NCBI RefSeq assembly: GCF_009498235.1
Contig: NZ_CP044205.1
Span: forward strand, 2,109,389 to 2,173,388
Origin: Candidatus Methylospira mobilis
GTDB lineage: Bacteria > Pseudomonadota > Gammaproteobacteria > Methylococcales > Methylococcaceae
DNA: 64,000 nt
Direction of reading: 5' to 3'
The notes under the pieces are model-generated. The model was given only the letters and a program-made list of their open reading frames with translations. It was not told the DNA's origin and searched no databases. Made by a program: the position numbers and the translations under genes. Each line of letters starts with the position of its first letter. Position 1 is the first letter of the stretch. Positions 8,349 to 17,542 of this stretch are shown here, piece by piece.

Positions 8349-8831
8349 TTAACGCCGGCGTTTAAAAAATGATTTGAGCAGCGCCGAACAGGGTTCGGCC
8401 AGAACTCCGCCTTGCCAGGCAACGCGGTGATTTAAAAAATCGGCATCGGCCAGATGCAGAACGCTGCAAACGGCGCCTCGATGCGGATCGCTGCAGCCAA
8501 ACACCAGGCGTTCGACTCGTGCATGGGCTATGGCTCCCATGCACATCACGCAAGGCTCAAGGGTAACGTAAAGAGTCGTGTTGACCAAGCGGTAGTTATT
8601 CAACGCAAGGCCGGCATTGCGCAACGTCACCATTTCTGCATGTGCGCTAGGATCACGTGCAAGGATTGGCTGATTCCAGCCTTCGGCGACAAGCCGGTCA
8701 TCCTTGGTCAGCACTGCTCCGACCGGTACTTCTCCGCTCTCTTCCGCTTTGTGCGCCAATGCCAGGGCGTATTGCATCCAATACGCATCCTGATACGCAT
8801 TTTCAGTACGGGCTGTGCTTATTAGGTCCAC
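8349..8831 (-). CDS. tadA: tRNA-specific adenosine deaminase TadA
   Basis: TadA converts adenosine 34 of tRNA-Arg(ACG) to inosine. The 160-residue protein has the cytidine/deoxycytidylate deaminase fold with zinc ligands His64 and the proton-shuttling Glu66 (HAEM) and the pair Cys94/Cys97 (PCVMC). The block GEVPVGAVL and the C-terminal helix ending LKSFFKRRR are typical of the family. It follows serB on the same strand with a 21-base gap, so the two are probably co-transcribed. It is convergent with mltF (11 bases apart), which leaves no room for a separate terminator between the two. Confidence 0.95.
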   Translation of the reverse strand: MDLISTARTENAYQDAYWMQYALALAHKAEESGEVPVGAVLTKDDRLVAEGWNQPILARDPSAHAEMVTLRNAGLALNNYRLVNTTLYVTLEPCVMCMGAIAHARVERLVFGCSDPHRGAVCSVLHLADADFLNHRVAWQGGVLAEPCSALLKSFFKRRR

Positions 8832-8852
8832 ACTTGGCCATGCCCGCCAATC

Positions 8853-9701
8853 TTATCTGCCGGTACGAAAAAATGCAGCCACATTATCGAGTCCTCCATG
8901 GTTTATCACCACATCGGCCGCTTGCTGCACACGAGGTTTGGCGTGATAAGCCACGCCTAGCCCGGCCATGCCCAGCATACCCAGATCGTTGGCGCCATCG
9001 CCGATGGCTATGGCTTGCCGCGGTTCCAGATCATAACGTGTCAATAGTTCCTGCAGGAAAGCGGTTTTTTGCTCGGGGCCGCAAACAGGCCCTGATAAAC
9101 GCCCTGTTAGCCGGTCTGCCTGAATTTCCAGGTCATTAGCGCGCGCGGCATCCATTGCCAGCATTTCCTGAATTCGAGATGTGAAAAAGGTAAATCCGCC
9201 TGACACCAAAGCCGTTTTGACATTTTGCTGTCGCGCCTGAGTTATTAATGCTTCCGCTCCTGGGTTCAGATGCAAACGCTGGTCATACACGGTTTGCAAT
9301 GCCTGAACCGGGCAACCGGCCAGCAATGCAACACGCTCCCTCAGAGCGTCGGCAAAAACCAGTTCACCACGCATGGCGCGTTCTGTAATTTCGGCCACCC
9401 GCGCTTTGACGCCAATCTGGCCGGCCAATTCATCAATGCATTCGATATCGATCAGCGTGGAGTCCATATCGCTGATAATCAAGCCAACCCGGGCGGGATC
9501 GAACGACAACGGCAGCGGATTCAGATCAAAGGCGTAGCGTTGGCGTAGCCCGGTCAGAAGCTCGGTTGCGACAGGGGCGGCATGATGGAGGCGGTGATGA
9601 TCTCCCCAGCATTCGAGATCGCCTGGTACTGCCTCCAGTATCGACTGCTGTTCTGAGGTGTTCAGGCTGGATGTATGTATGATGGTTAAATACACAGGCA
9701 A
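8853..9701 (-). CDS. serB: phosphoserine phosphatase SerB
   Basis: SerB performs the last step of L-serine synthesis, hydrolysing O-phosphoserine. The 282-residue protein has an N-terminal regulatory region (about 1-70) and a HAD-type core with DMDSTLI (nucleophile Asp78, acid/base Asp80), LVSGGFTFF (motif II), and a late GDGANDLGML (motif IV). Length is close to the usual 280-330. In serine-cycle or formaldehyde-assimilating methylotrophs serine is also a one-carbon carrier, but nothing here shows a special role. It is the first gene of the serB-tadA pair, with slyD upstream on the same strand but separated by 300 bases containing a hairpin. Confidence 0.95.
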   Translation of the reverse strand: MPVYLTIIHTSSLNTSEQQSILEAVPGDLECWGDHHRLHHAAPVATELLTGLRQRYAFDLNPLPLSFDPARVGLIISDMDSTLIDIECIDELAGQIGVKARVAEITERAMRGELVFADALRERVALLAGCPVQALQTVYDQRLHLNPGAEALITQARQQNVKTALVSGGFTFFTSRIQEMLAMDAARANDLEIQADRLTGRLSGPVCGPEQKTAFLQELLTRYDLEPRQAIAIGDGANDLGMLGMAGLGVAYHAKPRVQQAADVVINHGGLDNVAAFFRTGR

Positions 9702-9841
9702 GTCATCTTGAGGGTCTGAAGTTCGATGCGCTTCGGAGCGGCAACTCCTTCACTCATCCTGCTAGTGAGTCTGCTCGCTTAAAACCGGTGTCGTTTATGG
9801 TGGATACTTTGACAAACGCCGGGAAGTAGGGCTTTTCAGTA

Positions 9842-9871
9842 TTGGGCCAGTCTCGGAAGAGACTGGCCCAA
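9842..9871 (-). terminator. 13-bp hairpin with GGAA tetraloop between slyD and serB
   Basis: The arms 9842-9854 and 9859-9871 (TTGGGCCAGTCTC/GAGACTGGCCCAA) are perfectly paired around a GGAA (GNRA-type) loop. It lies about 135 bases after the slyD stop in the slyD direction. No T-run follows on either strand, so it may block 3' exonucleases rather than terminate. The other 270 bases of this gap show no gene. Confidence 0.5.
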
Positions 9872-10004
9872 GGTATCCTACCGAACTGTTTTCCTTGTGT
9901 TTTGCTGGAACGATCACTCCGCGGAAGACTCGACGGGAGTCACCACTTACCTCAGCAGCCAACAATGGAAAATGAATGTTCCCATTAATAAAGGGGCTTA
10001 TCGA

Positions 10005-10487
10005 TTAGTGATGATGACCGCCCGGACCATGCACATGGCCATGTTCCAGTTCAGCCTCGCTGGCGTCGCGCACCTCGACGATTTCGACATCGAAATGCAG
10101 CGGGATGCCCGCCAGCGGGTGATTTCCATCAAGCACGACCTCATCGCCCTCCACCGCCAGTACGGTCACCATTTGCAGCCCTTCCTGCGTTTCCGCATGA
10201 AACTGCATGCCCGGCTCTATATTTTCGACTCCTTCGAATGCCGTGCTTGGCACGCTTTGAATCAGTTCGTCGTCGCGCACGCCGTAAGCGTCTTCCGGTT
10301 CAACGCGTACGTTTAAACGTTCGCCTGCGGTTTTGCCTTCCAGGGCGCGCTCCAGTCCGGAGATGATATTGCCTGCCCCCTGAATGAAGGCCAGTGGATC
10401 ATTGCCTTCTGAACTATCGAGCACTTCGCCCGCTTCATCGGTCAATGTATAGTGGATAAGAACCACTTTCTGCGGTGCGATTTGCAT
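10005..10487 (-). CDS. slyD: SlyD-type FKBP peptidyl-prolyl isomerase
   Basis: The 160-residue protein starts with the FKBP segment VVLIHYTLTDEAGEVLDSSEG, continues into the IF insert-in-flap domain (about 70-120) and returns to the FKBP core with GNHPLAGIPLHFDVEI, the SlyD signature. The last ten residues are histidine-rich (HGHVHGPGGHHH), matching the metal-binding tail of SlyD. It is a cytoplasmic prolyl isomerase and chaperone, and in E. coli it supplies nickel to hydrogenase; whether it does so here is unknown. It is divergent from ampD with about 93 bases between them, which must hold both promoters. Confidence 0.93.
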   Translation of the reverse strand: MQIAPQKVVLIHYTLTDEAGEVLDSSEGNDPLAFIQGAGNIISGLERALEGKTAGERLNVRVEPEDAYGVRDDELIQSVPSTAFEGVENIEPGMQFHAETQEGLQMVTVLAVEGDEVVLDGNHPLAGIPLHFDVEIVEVRDASEAELEHGHVHGPGGHHH

Positions 10488-10580
10488 GTAAATTTCTCGG
10501 TTGAGGGTTAGAATTCCGCATCATATAGTCTTTCCTGGGCATACGAAAGTACCATCCCCCGACAAAGTCAAATTTCCCTT

Positions 10581-11147
10581 ATGAAAATTATCAAAAACGG
10601 CTTGCTGGAGCACGCCCTGCAAGCAGAATCGCCTAACAGCAACGTGAGGCCGGATGAAACCGATATTTCGCTGATCGTAATTCATTGCATCAGCCTGCCG
10701 CCCGGCGAATTCGGAGGTCCCTGGATCGATCGATTATTCAACAATACTTTGCCGGGTGATGCCCATCCGTATTTTCATGGCATCCAGTCACTGAGAGTGT
10801 CCGCCCATCTGCTTATCCGGCGCGACGGCAGCATCACTCAGTACGTTCCTTTTCATAAGCGCGCATGGCATGCCGGCATCTCTTGCTATAAGGGCCGTGA
10901 AAACTGCAATGATTTTTCCATCGGCATCGAATTGGAAGGCACGGAAACCGCGGACTATGACCCCGCGCAGTACGACAGCCTTGTCACCGCTATTGGCGCG
11001 CTGGCCGACACTTATCCCGGTGTCTGCGCCGATCGGATCGTGGGGCATAGCGAGATCGCGCCAGCGCGCAAAACCGATCCGGGTCCCAGTTTCGATTGGG
11101 CTTTTTTTCGACAACAACTGGCGCGAGGGAAACATGGAGCTATCTGA
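10581..11147 (+). CDS. ampD: 1,6-anhydro-N-acetylmuramyl-L-alanine amidase AmpD
   Basis: AmpD is a cytoplasmic zinc amidase that removes the peptide from anhydromuropeptides during cell-wall recycling. The 188-residue protein has the amidase_2 fold: zinc ligand in VIHCISLPPGEFGG (His35), a second histidine in WHAGIS and the C-terminal GHSEIAPARKTDPG, whose histidine and aspartate complete the zinc site. The GKTDPG-type motif (here RKTDPG) separates AmpD from the periplasmic AmiD. It is monocistronic as far as visible; no ampE or ampR follows. Its substrates are produced by lytic transglycosylases such as MltF, encoded nearby. Confidence 0.95.
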   Translation: MKIIKNGLLEHALQAESPNSNVRPDETDISLIVIHCISLPPGEFGGPWIDRLFNNTLPGDAHPYFHGIQSLRVSAHLLIRRDGSITQYVPFHKRAWHAGISCYKGRENCNDFSIGIELEGTETADYDPAQYDSLVTAIGALADTYPGVCADRIVGHSEIAPARKTDPGPSFDWAFFRQQLARGKHGAI

Positions 11148-11421
11148 AACAATTGTATTGATGATTTTTAAATCAATGGTTTATTATGATGGTTTGCGAA
11201 AATATCCGCAAAACCGGCCTTTGTCGGGTTCAGCGCGGCATTGACGCGGCCTTATATTCCAGCCTATTCTCCCCAGCGGTTTTCCAGAGTCAAAACCACG
11301 CGTCGCCGGGCAGCTGCACACTGCAATATTTCGTGTAGATACCTGATATAAGAACGTTAAGGAAATGTGCTGCCCGACAGCATTGCCAGAGAGTGGAAGA
11401 TGCGCCTTAAACCAACAATAA

Positions 11422-12363
<942 letters not shown>

Positions 12364-12392
12364 TCGTGGAATAAATCCTTATCCCGTCTTCC

Positions 12393-12815
12393 ATGCAGAA
12401 CAGCGTCCAGGAAACTGCAGAATCGCTCATCGCCTGCAGAGGCTATGATCAACCGTATCGCAAACCCCGGCTGTGGAAAGAGGAAAAAGCGTTGCGCATC
12501 TATTGTCGCGCGGTATTGCGCGTGCGCAAACGCGGTGGCCTCGACCTTGTTCCTGCTTCCTGCCTGCGCCAGCCTGTTCCGCGCAAACCGAACGGGCTGA
12601 ACGCGCTTTCGGGTGCTGCGCCTATCTCATCGATATCTCTGCCAACCTGTTGTCGACCATGACCGTGGTAATGCCTGACCTCGACGAACCCGGACACCCT
12701 ACTCAGCGGCGTCAAGGAAGAAGTGATCGCCTGCGTCGAGATAATCACCGTGTTCGCCGCGATGCGCTTCTACCCGCATCCGCGCCAGGATAACCTCGAA
12801 ACTCTGCCCATGTAA
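12393..12815 (+). pseudogene. decayed pqiA (paraquat-inducible protein A) remnant
   Basis: Three frames in succession carry recognisable PqiA pieces. The first (from 12393) reads LIACRGYDQPYRKPRLWKEE...AVLRVRK, resembling the N-terminal zinc-ribbon of PqiA, but cysteines of the CxxC pairs are replaced. The second carries ISANLLSTMTVV, like the first membrane segment; the third carries DTLLSGVKE, like the loop that follows, and ends at TAA 12813-12815. PqiA is a multi-pass membrane protein of about 200-400 residues; only about 140 codons remain, with frameshifts and no C-terminal helices. It sits directly before pqiB, where pqiA normally is. Similarity is judged by eye, so confidence is moderate. 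Confidence 0.6.
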
Positions 12816-12830
12816 GGAAAAGGAATAAGC

Positions 12831-14564
12831 ATGTCCCCAGCTTCAAAAGAACCGAACAAAACCGCAATGGCAAGCAAGCCGCTTCTGCAAACCGGAGAAG
12901 CTCTGGTGGAAAAAACCAGAGGTCTTGCGCTGGTGTGGGTCATTCCGCTGATAGCGCTGGCGATCGGTGTCTGGCTGGCGTACAAGACGCTCAGCGCCCA
13001 GGGGCCGACCATCACTATCGCATTCAAGGAAGCGTCCGGTCTGGAAGCGGGTAAAAGCAAGATCAAGTATAAAAACGTCGAAGTCGGCACCGTCGAAAGC
13101 GTAGAGCTTAGCGAAGACCTGAATCAGGTTCTGGTCACCGCGAAAATGGACAAACACGTTGCCGGCCACCTCAGAGAAAATGCTGTTTTCTGGGTGGTCA
13201 AGCCGCAGTTCGGTCTGAATGGTGTATCCGGTCTGGATACGTTGCTTGCCGGCAATTACATCGGCGTTGAATTCGGCAGCGGCGGTGAATCGATGCGCAA
13301 ATTCAGGGGGCTGGATCAGCCGCCTCACGTCAGCGCCGACACTCCCGGGCGCTCATTCCTGCTTTCGGCGGATAGCGCGGGTCCGCTGGGTTATGGCACG
13401 CCGGTCTATTTTCGCGACATTCTGGTCGGTCAGACTGTCGACGTAAGGTTGACTGAAGACCGGCAGAGCGTGCAGATCGAAATATTTATCAACGCCCCTT
13501 TCGAGCGTCTCATAAAAGACAGCTCGCATTTCTGGCAAGTCAACGCCATCGATCTGTCGATGGGTGCTCAGGGCGTCAACCTGAAGGTCGGATCGCTGGT
13601 ATCGTTGCTGAGCGGTGGTATCACTTTCGAAACACCCGGCCTGAACGACTCTGATATCCCGCCCAGCGCCGCCGACACCCGCTTCAGGCTGCACAAGGAT
13701 TTTGCAAGCATTGCCGAAGGGTCTTATACAGTACGAAGACCCTTTCTGCTCTATTTCGACGATTCCGTGCGAGGTTTGAACATCGGGGCACCGGTAGAGA
13801 TCAAGGGCATCCGCATCGGCACGGTAACCGATGTACAGTTAGAGGTGAATTTCGCCACCAACAAGGTCAGGATTCCCGTTAAGGTGGAAGTCGATCCCGA
13901 GCGTTTGATCCCATTGGGTGCGGCCGAAGCAGTAAAGCTATACAATGAAGCGCATGCGGCAGAGCTTGCCGCCGGACGGCATCCGGGCATAGAAAAACTG
14001 GTTCAGCACGGGCTGCGCGCGCGGCTCAAAACCGGCAGCCTGATAACCGGGCAACTGTTTGTCGATGTCGACTTTTACCCGGACGAGCCGCGCAAGAGCA
14101 TTATTTACGGCGGGAAGTATCCCGAGATACCGACCTTACCATCAATGACCGATGAGCTGATGAAAAACGTTGGCGAGATCATTGCCAATCTGAAGAAACT
14201 GCCGCTCGACAAAATAGGGAAGGAATTACTCGGTACGGTCAAGGGCAGTAACAAACTGATCAATTCCGCCGATTTGAAGGAGGCAACGCATTCGTTGAAC
14301 CTGGCATTGGCGGACATGCGCCATCTGGCGCAAACCACCGATAAACAAATCGCGACGTTGAGCGCCAGCCTGGAAAAAACGCTGGGGTCAACTGCCAGGG
14401 TGCTGGAACAAATGGAACCGGGCGCGCCGATGTCGGTCGATATCAGCAATGCGCTGGAAGAACTTTCGGCTTCGGCGCGCTCCATCCGTGCGTTGACCGA
14501 CTATCTCGAACGACATCCTGAAGCCTTGCTCAATGGCAAGGCGGGGAGTGGAGCCAAACCATGA
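12831..14564 (+). CDS. pqiB: PqiB-type MCE (MlaD-family) intermembrane transport protein
   Basis: The 577-residue protein has a cytoplasmic N-tail, one transmembrane helix (about 28-48, LVWVIPLIALAIGVWLA) and three MCE domains in tandem, each with a pattern such as ITIAFKEASGLEAGKSKIKYKNVEVGTV. A helical C-terminal region (about 440-560) follows. PqiB forms a periplasmic tube that carries lipids between inner and outer membranes. It starts 15 bases after the pqiA remnant with a good ribosome binding site (AAGGAATAAGC), and overlaps pqiC by four bases (ATGA). With pqiA decayed, the inner-membrane partner must be missing or encoded elsewhere. Confidence 0.92.
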   Translation: MSPASKEPNKTAMASKPLLQTGEALVEKTRGLALVWVIPLIALAIGVWLAYKTLSAQGPTITIAFKEASGLEAGKSKIKYKNVEVGTVESVELSEDLNQVLVTAKMDKHVAGHLRENAVFWVVKPQFGLNGVSGLDTLLAGNYIGVEFGSGGESMRKFRGLDQPPHVSADTPGRSFLLSADSAGPLGYGTPVYFRDILVGQTVDVRLTEDRQSVQIEIFINAPFERLIKDSSHFWQVNAIDLSMGAQGVNLKVGSLVSLLSGGITFETPGLNDSDIPPSAADTRFRLHKDFASIAEGSYTVRRPFLLYFDDSVRGLNIGAPVEIKGIRIGTVTDVQLEVNFATNKVRIPVKVEVDPERLIPLGAAEAVKLYNEAHAAELAAGRHPGIEKLVQHGLRARLKTGSLITGQLFVDVDFYPDEPRKSIIYGGKYPEIPTLPSMTDELMKNVGEIIANLKKLPLDKIGKELLGTVKGSNKLINSADLKEATHSLNLALADMRHLAQTTDKQIATLSASLEKTLGSTARVLEQMEPGAPMSVDISNALEELSASARSIRALTDYLERHPEALLNGKAGSGAKP

Positions 14565-15157
14565 CATGCAGATTACTGACACCATCCGTATTAACTCTCC
14601 TGTTGCTGCTGGTCGGTTGCAGCAGCCCTGAGCCGCATTACTACGTACTTGCCGACAGCGCCTCGGCGGCGCCAAGGACGGTGTCGGCGAAAACGGAAGT
14701 TTTTGTTGGCGTGGGGCCTGTCGACTTGCCTGAATATCTGGATCGTCCGCAAATTGTAACGCGCAGCGGCCGGAATGAACTGCAGCTGGCAGAGTTCGAC
14801 CGCTGGGCGGGATCGCTCAAGGATAATGTCGCCCAGGTGCTGGCTGAAAATCTGAGGACACAATTGCCCGGAAACAGGGTGGCGCTGTATCCGTGGAAAC
14901 GCGCTGCGGGCATAGACTATCAGGTGACGGTAAAAATTATCCGCTTCGATCGCAGTGTCGATGGCGATAGCGTGCTTAATGCGCATTGGGTCATTTTGGA
15001 CGGGGAGGGCAAGCAGCTGGCCGCGCATGACGCACATTATGCCGAACCGCCGGCCGGGTCAGGTTATCGCGCCACGGTTGCCGCGATGAACCGCACCCTG
15101 GAGCGCTTCGGCAACGATGTTGCAGACGCGATCGGCGCTTTTCGTAAAGCCCTGTAG
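14561..15157 (+). CDS. pqiC: PqiC-type outer-membrane lipoprotein (ABC-type auxiliary)
   Basis: The 198-residue product has a lipoprotein signal peptide with lipobox LLVGC (Cys20), followed by SSPEPHYYVL, the usual start of the ABC-type transport auxiliary (DUF330) family to which PqiC belongs. The middle, DLPEYLDRPQIVTRSGRNEL...FDRWAGSL, and the repeated FDRSVDGDSVL are typical. It anchors in the inner leaflet of the outer membrane and caps the PqiB tube. Start ATG overlaps the pqiB stop by four bases, indicating translational coupling. Residue +2 after the cysteine is serine, consistent with outer-membrane sorting. Confidence 0.92.
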   Translation: MTCRLLTPSVLTLLLLLVGCSSPEPHYYVLADSASAAPRTVSAKTEVFVGVGPVDLPEYLDRPQIVTRSGRNELQLAEFDRWAGSLKDNVAQVLAENLRTQLPGNRVALYPWKRAAGIDYQVTVKIIRFDRSVDGDSVLNAHWVILDGEGKQLAAHDAHYAEPPAGSGYRATVAAMNRTLERFGNDVADAIGAFRKAL

Positions 15158-15214
15158 AGTGAGCTAAGAACCCTGTTGCGTAGTTCTCTTCAGTCGAGCC
15201 CTGCTTATTGACTG

Positions 15215-16699
15215 TCAGCTGCTTGCTTCGGGCTGCGACTTATTGGCTTTTTCCAGCATTTCCCGTTTGCGGCGCGTACTTTCTTCTCGCAAACGTTTTT
15301 CGTGTTGCTGTCTGGCCTGCCGCGCTTCGAAGCGTATACGCGCATGCTCGGCTTTGCTGCGTTCTTTCGCCTGAGTGAACAGCAGACTTTTGGCTGCGCG
15401 GAAATATTGCACCAGCGGAATATGGCTGGGGCAGACATAGTTGCAGCAACCGCATTCTATACAGTCCATGACCCGGTATTCTTCGATGCGCGGCAGATTT
15501 TCCGAGCGACAGTACCAATGCATTTGTTGCGGCAGCAGGCTGACCGGGCAGGCTTGCGCGCATTCGCCACAACGGATACAGGGCAGCGCCGATGCATTGT
15601 GATGCGGTATCGTTGCCATGTCCTGCACCAGTACACAGTTAGCCGAGCGCGTGATCGGCAGTTCGTCGCTGGGCAGCGCCCAACCCATCATCGGTCCTCC
15701 CAGTATCAGGCGTTCGGCGCGTTGGGTGTAGCCGCCGCATTGCTTCACCAGGTCGCTGATCGGAGTGCCGATACGCACCACCAGATTTGCGGGTTGTGAG
15801 ACGCCAACACCGGTGACGGTGACGATGCGGGAAGTCAGTACTTCCCCATGAACGATGGCGCGGTAGATTGCGGCGGCGGTAGCGACGTTCTGGCAAACTA
15901 CGCCGACGTTTGCCGGTATACCGCCCGAAGGCACTTCACGGCCGGTAAGCGCCTTGATCAGCTGTTTTTCACCGCCGGTAGGATAGATGGCCGCTAACGG
16001 CGCAATGGCGATGCCGGAATATGTCTCGCTTTGCAGCGTGTGTTCCAGGCTGGCGATGGCCTCGGGCATGTCGTTTTCGATGCCGAGCAGGCAGTTGCCG
16101 GACAGACCCAGAATGTGCATCAGTATGCGCGCGCCGCCAAGTACCTCTTCAGGATGATACCGCATCAGCATGTCGTCACAGGTGATATAGGGCTCGCATT
16201 CCGCACCGTTCAGAATCAGCGTGTCGATAGCGCAAGCTCCGCCGCCGCGCAGCTTGATGTCGGTCGGAAAACCGGCGCCGCCCATGCCGACAATACCCGC
16301 TTCGTGTATATGCCGCAACAGCGTTTCCAACGGATAGTCCGAGTAGTTTTCACCGATTGAGGATGCTTCCCGAGCCTGATCCAGTCCGTCGGTGTTCAGT
16401 ACGATGCAGCGCCCGGAGAGTCCGGACGGATGCGGTAGCGCGCGCGTTTCAATTGCCGCGATGATGCCCGAGCTCGAAGCGTGAACCGGCGGCGTCAGGT
16501 TTTCCGGATCGCGCGCCAGAATTTGACCTTTAAGTACATGCTGACCGGCCTCAACGACTGCCTGCGCGTCCTGGCCGTTACGCATGAACAGTGGAAAAAT
16601 CAATGTTTCCGGTATCGATGCGACAAGCGGCGCGACTCCGCTCGATTCTGTCTTATGGGTGTCGAGGTGTAAACCTCCGGTAAAATAGGATGTAGTCAT
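15215..16699 (-). CDS. rsxC: electron transport complex subunit RsxC/RnfC
   Basis: The 494-residue protein has the RnfC barrel-sandwich start (GGLHLDTHKTES), the FMN/NADH-binding segment GMGGAGFPT and NGAECEPYIT, a SLBB-like region, and two 4Fe-4S motifs, CIRCGECAQACPVS and CIECGCCNYVCPSH, near residues 380-430. The C-terminus is a charged helical tail much shorter than in E. coli RsxC (740). RnfC is the peripheral NADH-oxidising subunit of the Rnf/Rsx complex, which moves electrons between NADH and ferredoxin or SoxR. None of rnfA, B, D, G, E or H lies on either side, so it stands alone here. It is convergent with pqiC. Confidence 0.9.
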   Translation of the reverse strand: MTTSYFTGGLHLDTHKTESSGVAPLVASIPETLIFPLFMRNGQDAQAVVEAGQHVLKGQILARDPENLTPPVHASSSGIIAAIETRALPHPSGLSGRCIVLNTDGLDQAREASSIGENYSDYPLETLLRHIHEAGIVGMGGAGFPTDIKLRGGGACAIDTLILNGAECEPYITCDDMLMRYHPEEVLGGARILMHILGLSGNCLLGIENDMPEAIASLEHTLQSETYSGIAIAPLAAIYPTGGEKQLIKALTGREVPSGGIPANVGVVCQNVATAAAIYRAIVHGEVLTSRIVTVTGVGVSQPANLVVRIGTPISDLVKQCGGYTQRAERLILGGPMMGWALPSDELPITRSANCVLVQDMATIPHHNASALPCIRCGECAQACPVSLLPQQMHWYCRSENLPRIEEYRVMDCIECGCCNYVCPSHIPLVQYFRAAKSLLFTQAKERSKAEHARIRFEARQARQQHEKRLREESTRRKREMLEKANKSQPEASS

Positions 16700-17087
16700 C
16701 AGTAGGCGCTGGAAAATTAAGGTACCAGTTTAAGCGAAGTTTCAGTTCTGATCATCAGTGCCGATGCGACGAAAGACGTAGACATAAAAAAATCCGAGCG
16801 AAAGTCTAATATGTGAACGCCGGTGCGGTAATGCATGTGAGGCTGATACACTGACGGTTTTTAAAGCCGCGCAACGAGCCGTTATTTCCATTAATTTAAT
16901 TGCGCGCCATATTTTAATCCGGCCATGAAGATTTATGCCAAATATATGTGTTATTGTTGTTATGAATAACCACAGGCATTCGGCGTCAATAAAAGATAGA
17001 AAACAGAAAACCGTTGAAAAACAGTGATCATTTGTTCTAACCTATGGTCGCCTTCTTTTCGGGCCAACCTTATCAGCGGAGTTAAAG
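16700..17087. other. intergenic region between divergent rsxC and comEA-like genes
   Basis: These 388 bases hold no gene. The right part is AT-rich; a possible sigma70 promoter for the comEA-like gene is TTGAAA near 17013 with TCTAAC about 16 bases downstream. The leftmost part must contain the rsxC promoter but no clear hexamers were found. Confidence 0.4.
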
Positions 17088-17447
17088 ATGAATAAATTTA
17101 AATGCGCTATACTGGGAATTATTTTGTCTATTGCACCTTGGACAGTCTGGGCGGATGCTGTTGACATCAATACTGCAACAGCCGATCAGATTGCAGCCGG
17201 TCTCAAGGGCGTAGGTAAAAGCAAAGCCGAAGCCATTGTAAAGGATAGAGAGAAAAACGGCCCATTCAAGTCGGTGGACGATCTTGCCAGGGTCAAAGGC
17301 GTGAAAGCCGGTATTATCACCAAAAACCGCGACAACATCACTGTAACCGCGCCTGGGCTCGCTGTACCCGCTATACCCAGACCGGCGGCGTCCGTACCTG
17401 CGGTTGCGCCGGCAGTACCCGCTGTACCCGCGCCTGTTGTAAAATAG
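17088..17447 (+). CDS. ComEA-like helix-hairpin-helix protein
   Basis: The 119-residue protein has a signal peptide (cleaved near AWA, residue 22) and then the ComEA helix-hairpin-helix repeat (VDINTATADQIAAGLKGVGKSKAEAIVKDRE...FKSVDDLARVKGV), covering about residues 24-85. The C-terminal third is a low-complexity tail rich in Pro, Ala and Val. Related proteins bind DNA in the periplasm during uptake; short versions with only the HhH module are common in Gammaproteobacteria and not always linked to competence. No com or pil genes are nearby. An efficient terminator follows at 17481, so it is probably transcribed alone. Confidence 0.85.
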   Translation: MNKFKCAILGIILSIAPWTVWADAVDINTATADQIAAGLKGVGKSKAEAIVKDREKNGPFKSVDDLARVKGVKAGIITKNRDNITVTAPGLAVPAIPRPAASVPAVAPAVPAVPAPVVK

Positions 17448-17480
17448 GCTTGTATCCGCTTAATGCCGTTTCGTGAATGT

Positions 17481-17510
17481 AACAGGCTCCTTCGGGAGCC
17501 TGTTGTTTAA
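17481..17510 (+). terminator. UUCG-loop terminator after the comEA-like gene
   Basis: Perfect 10-bp stem AACAGGCTCC/GGAGCCTGTT around a TTCG tetraloop, directly followed by GTTTAATAATCAGTTTTT. It separates the comEA-like gene from galU. Confidence 0.85.
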
Positions 17511-17542
17511 TAATCAGTTTTTAAATAAATAACGCAAGTTAT

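Noticed and set aside
12364-12392. Possible separate small gene between hemF and pqiB
   Set aside because: The open frames in this stretch line up with pieces of PqiA and are better explained as a decayed pqiA.
17340-17447. Pro/Ala/Val repeats at the ComEA-like C-terminus as a possible tandem repeat locus
   Set aside because: The repeats are short and imperfect and fit an ordinary disordered tail rather than a variable-number array.
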